Source of the DNA: Methanoregulaceae archaeon
GTDB lineage: Archaea > Halobacteriota > Methanomicrobia > Methanomicrobiales > Methanospirillaceae
Reading direction: 5' to 3'
Assembly (NCBI GenBank): GCA_028679405.1
Contig: JAJRBP010000134.1
Location: forward strand, 1 to 5,622
Length of the DNA: 5,622 nt
The notes beneath the pieces were generated by a model, which was not told where the DNA came from, made no database searches, and saw nothing but the letters and a program-made list of their open reading frames with translations. This document shows, piece by piece, positions 5,545-5,622 of the stretch (positions within the stretch are counted from its first letter, which is position 1; every line of letters starts with the position of its first letter). The translations under genes were made by a program, and so were the position numbers.

Positions 5545-5622
5545 ATGCACCGAAATTCCATCTTAGTAATCGCACTCATAGTTCTCCTCGCCCTCCCTGC
5601 GGGGGTTGTCGCGCAATATTCA
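5545..5622 (+). CDS. Exported protein, N-terminus only (3' partial)
   Basis: Only 26 codons lie inside the window. They read as a clear signal peptide: MHRN, then the hydrophobic core SILVIALIVLLALPAG, then VVA before QYS, which suggests signal peptidase cleavage after the Ala at residue 23. The frame is open to the right edge. The protein is therefore secreted or surface-bound; the mature domain and function cannot be known from this window. AGGT four bases upstream supports the start. Confidence 0.75.
   Translation, partial: MHRNSILVIALIVLLALPAGVVAQYS

Overview
The window is a moderately GC-rich piece of chromosome that looks archaeal, most likely from a methanogen of the Methanomicrobiales or a relative. 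The reasons are an archaeal-type alanyl-tRNA synthetase, a membrane-anchored winged-helix regulator of a kind common in methanogens, a surface protein with a Thr/Pro stalk and a C-terminal membrane anchor, and short oligo-T and TATA-like signals between genes. The lineage is inferred from protein style, not from a marker gene.

Layout: (1) nt 3-1916 (+), the C-terminal two thirds of alaS, with its N-terminus outside the window. (2) nt 1909-2700 (+), a regulator with an N-terminal winged helix-turn-helix and two membrane helices, overlapping the alaS stop by 8 nt. (3) nt 2717-3547 (-), a secreted, membrane-anchored protein with two Ig-like repeats, converging on the regulator across a 16-nt AT-rich gap. 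(4) nt 3585-4190 (-), hisH, the glutaminase subunit of imidazole glycerol phosphate synthase, with a TTG start. (5) nt 4191-4577, a 387-nt divergent intergenic region rich in inverted repeats. (6) nt 4578-5411 (+), a six-helix membrane protein resembling the DUF6159 family. (7) nt 5412-5544, an AT-rich promoter region. (8) nt 5545-5622 (+), the signal peptide of another exported protein, cut by the window edge.

The genes do not form one pathway. alaS and the regulator are probably co-transcribed and translationally coupled. hisH and the surface protein point the same way 37 nt apart and may share transcription, although the surface gene also has its own TATA-like element. No mobile element, CRISPR array, tRNA or rRNA was seen. 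I find no convincing new multi-gene system. The parts most worth a second look are the structured region between hisH and the DUF6159-like gene, above all a perfect 9-bp inverted repeat flanking a candidate TATA element and a leftward hairpin plus T-tract, and the sensor-like architecture of the alaS-linked regulator.
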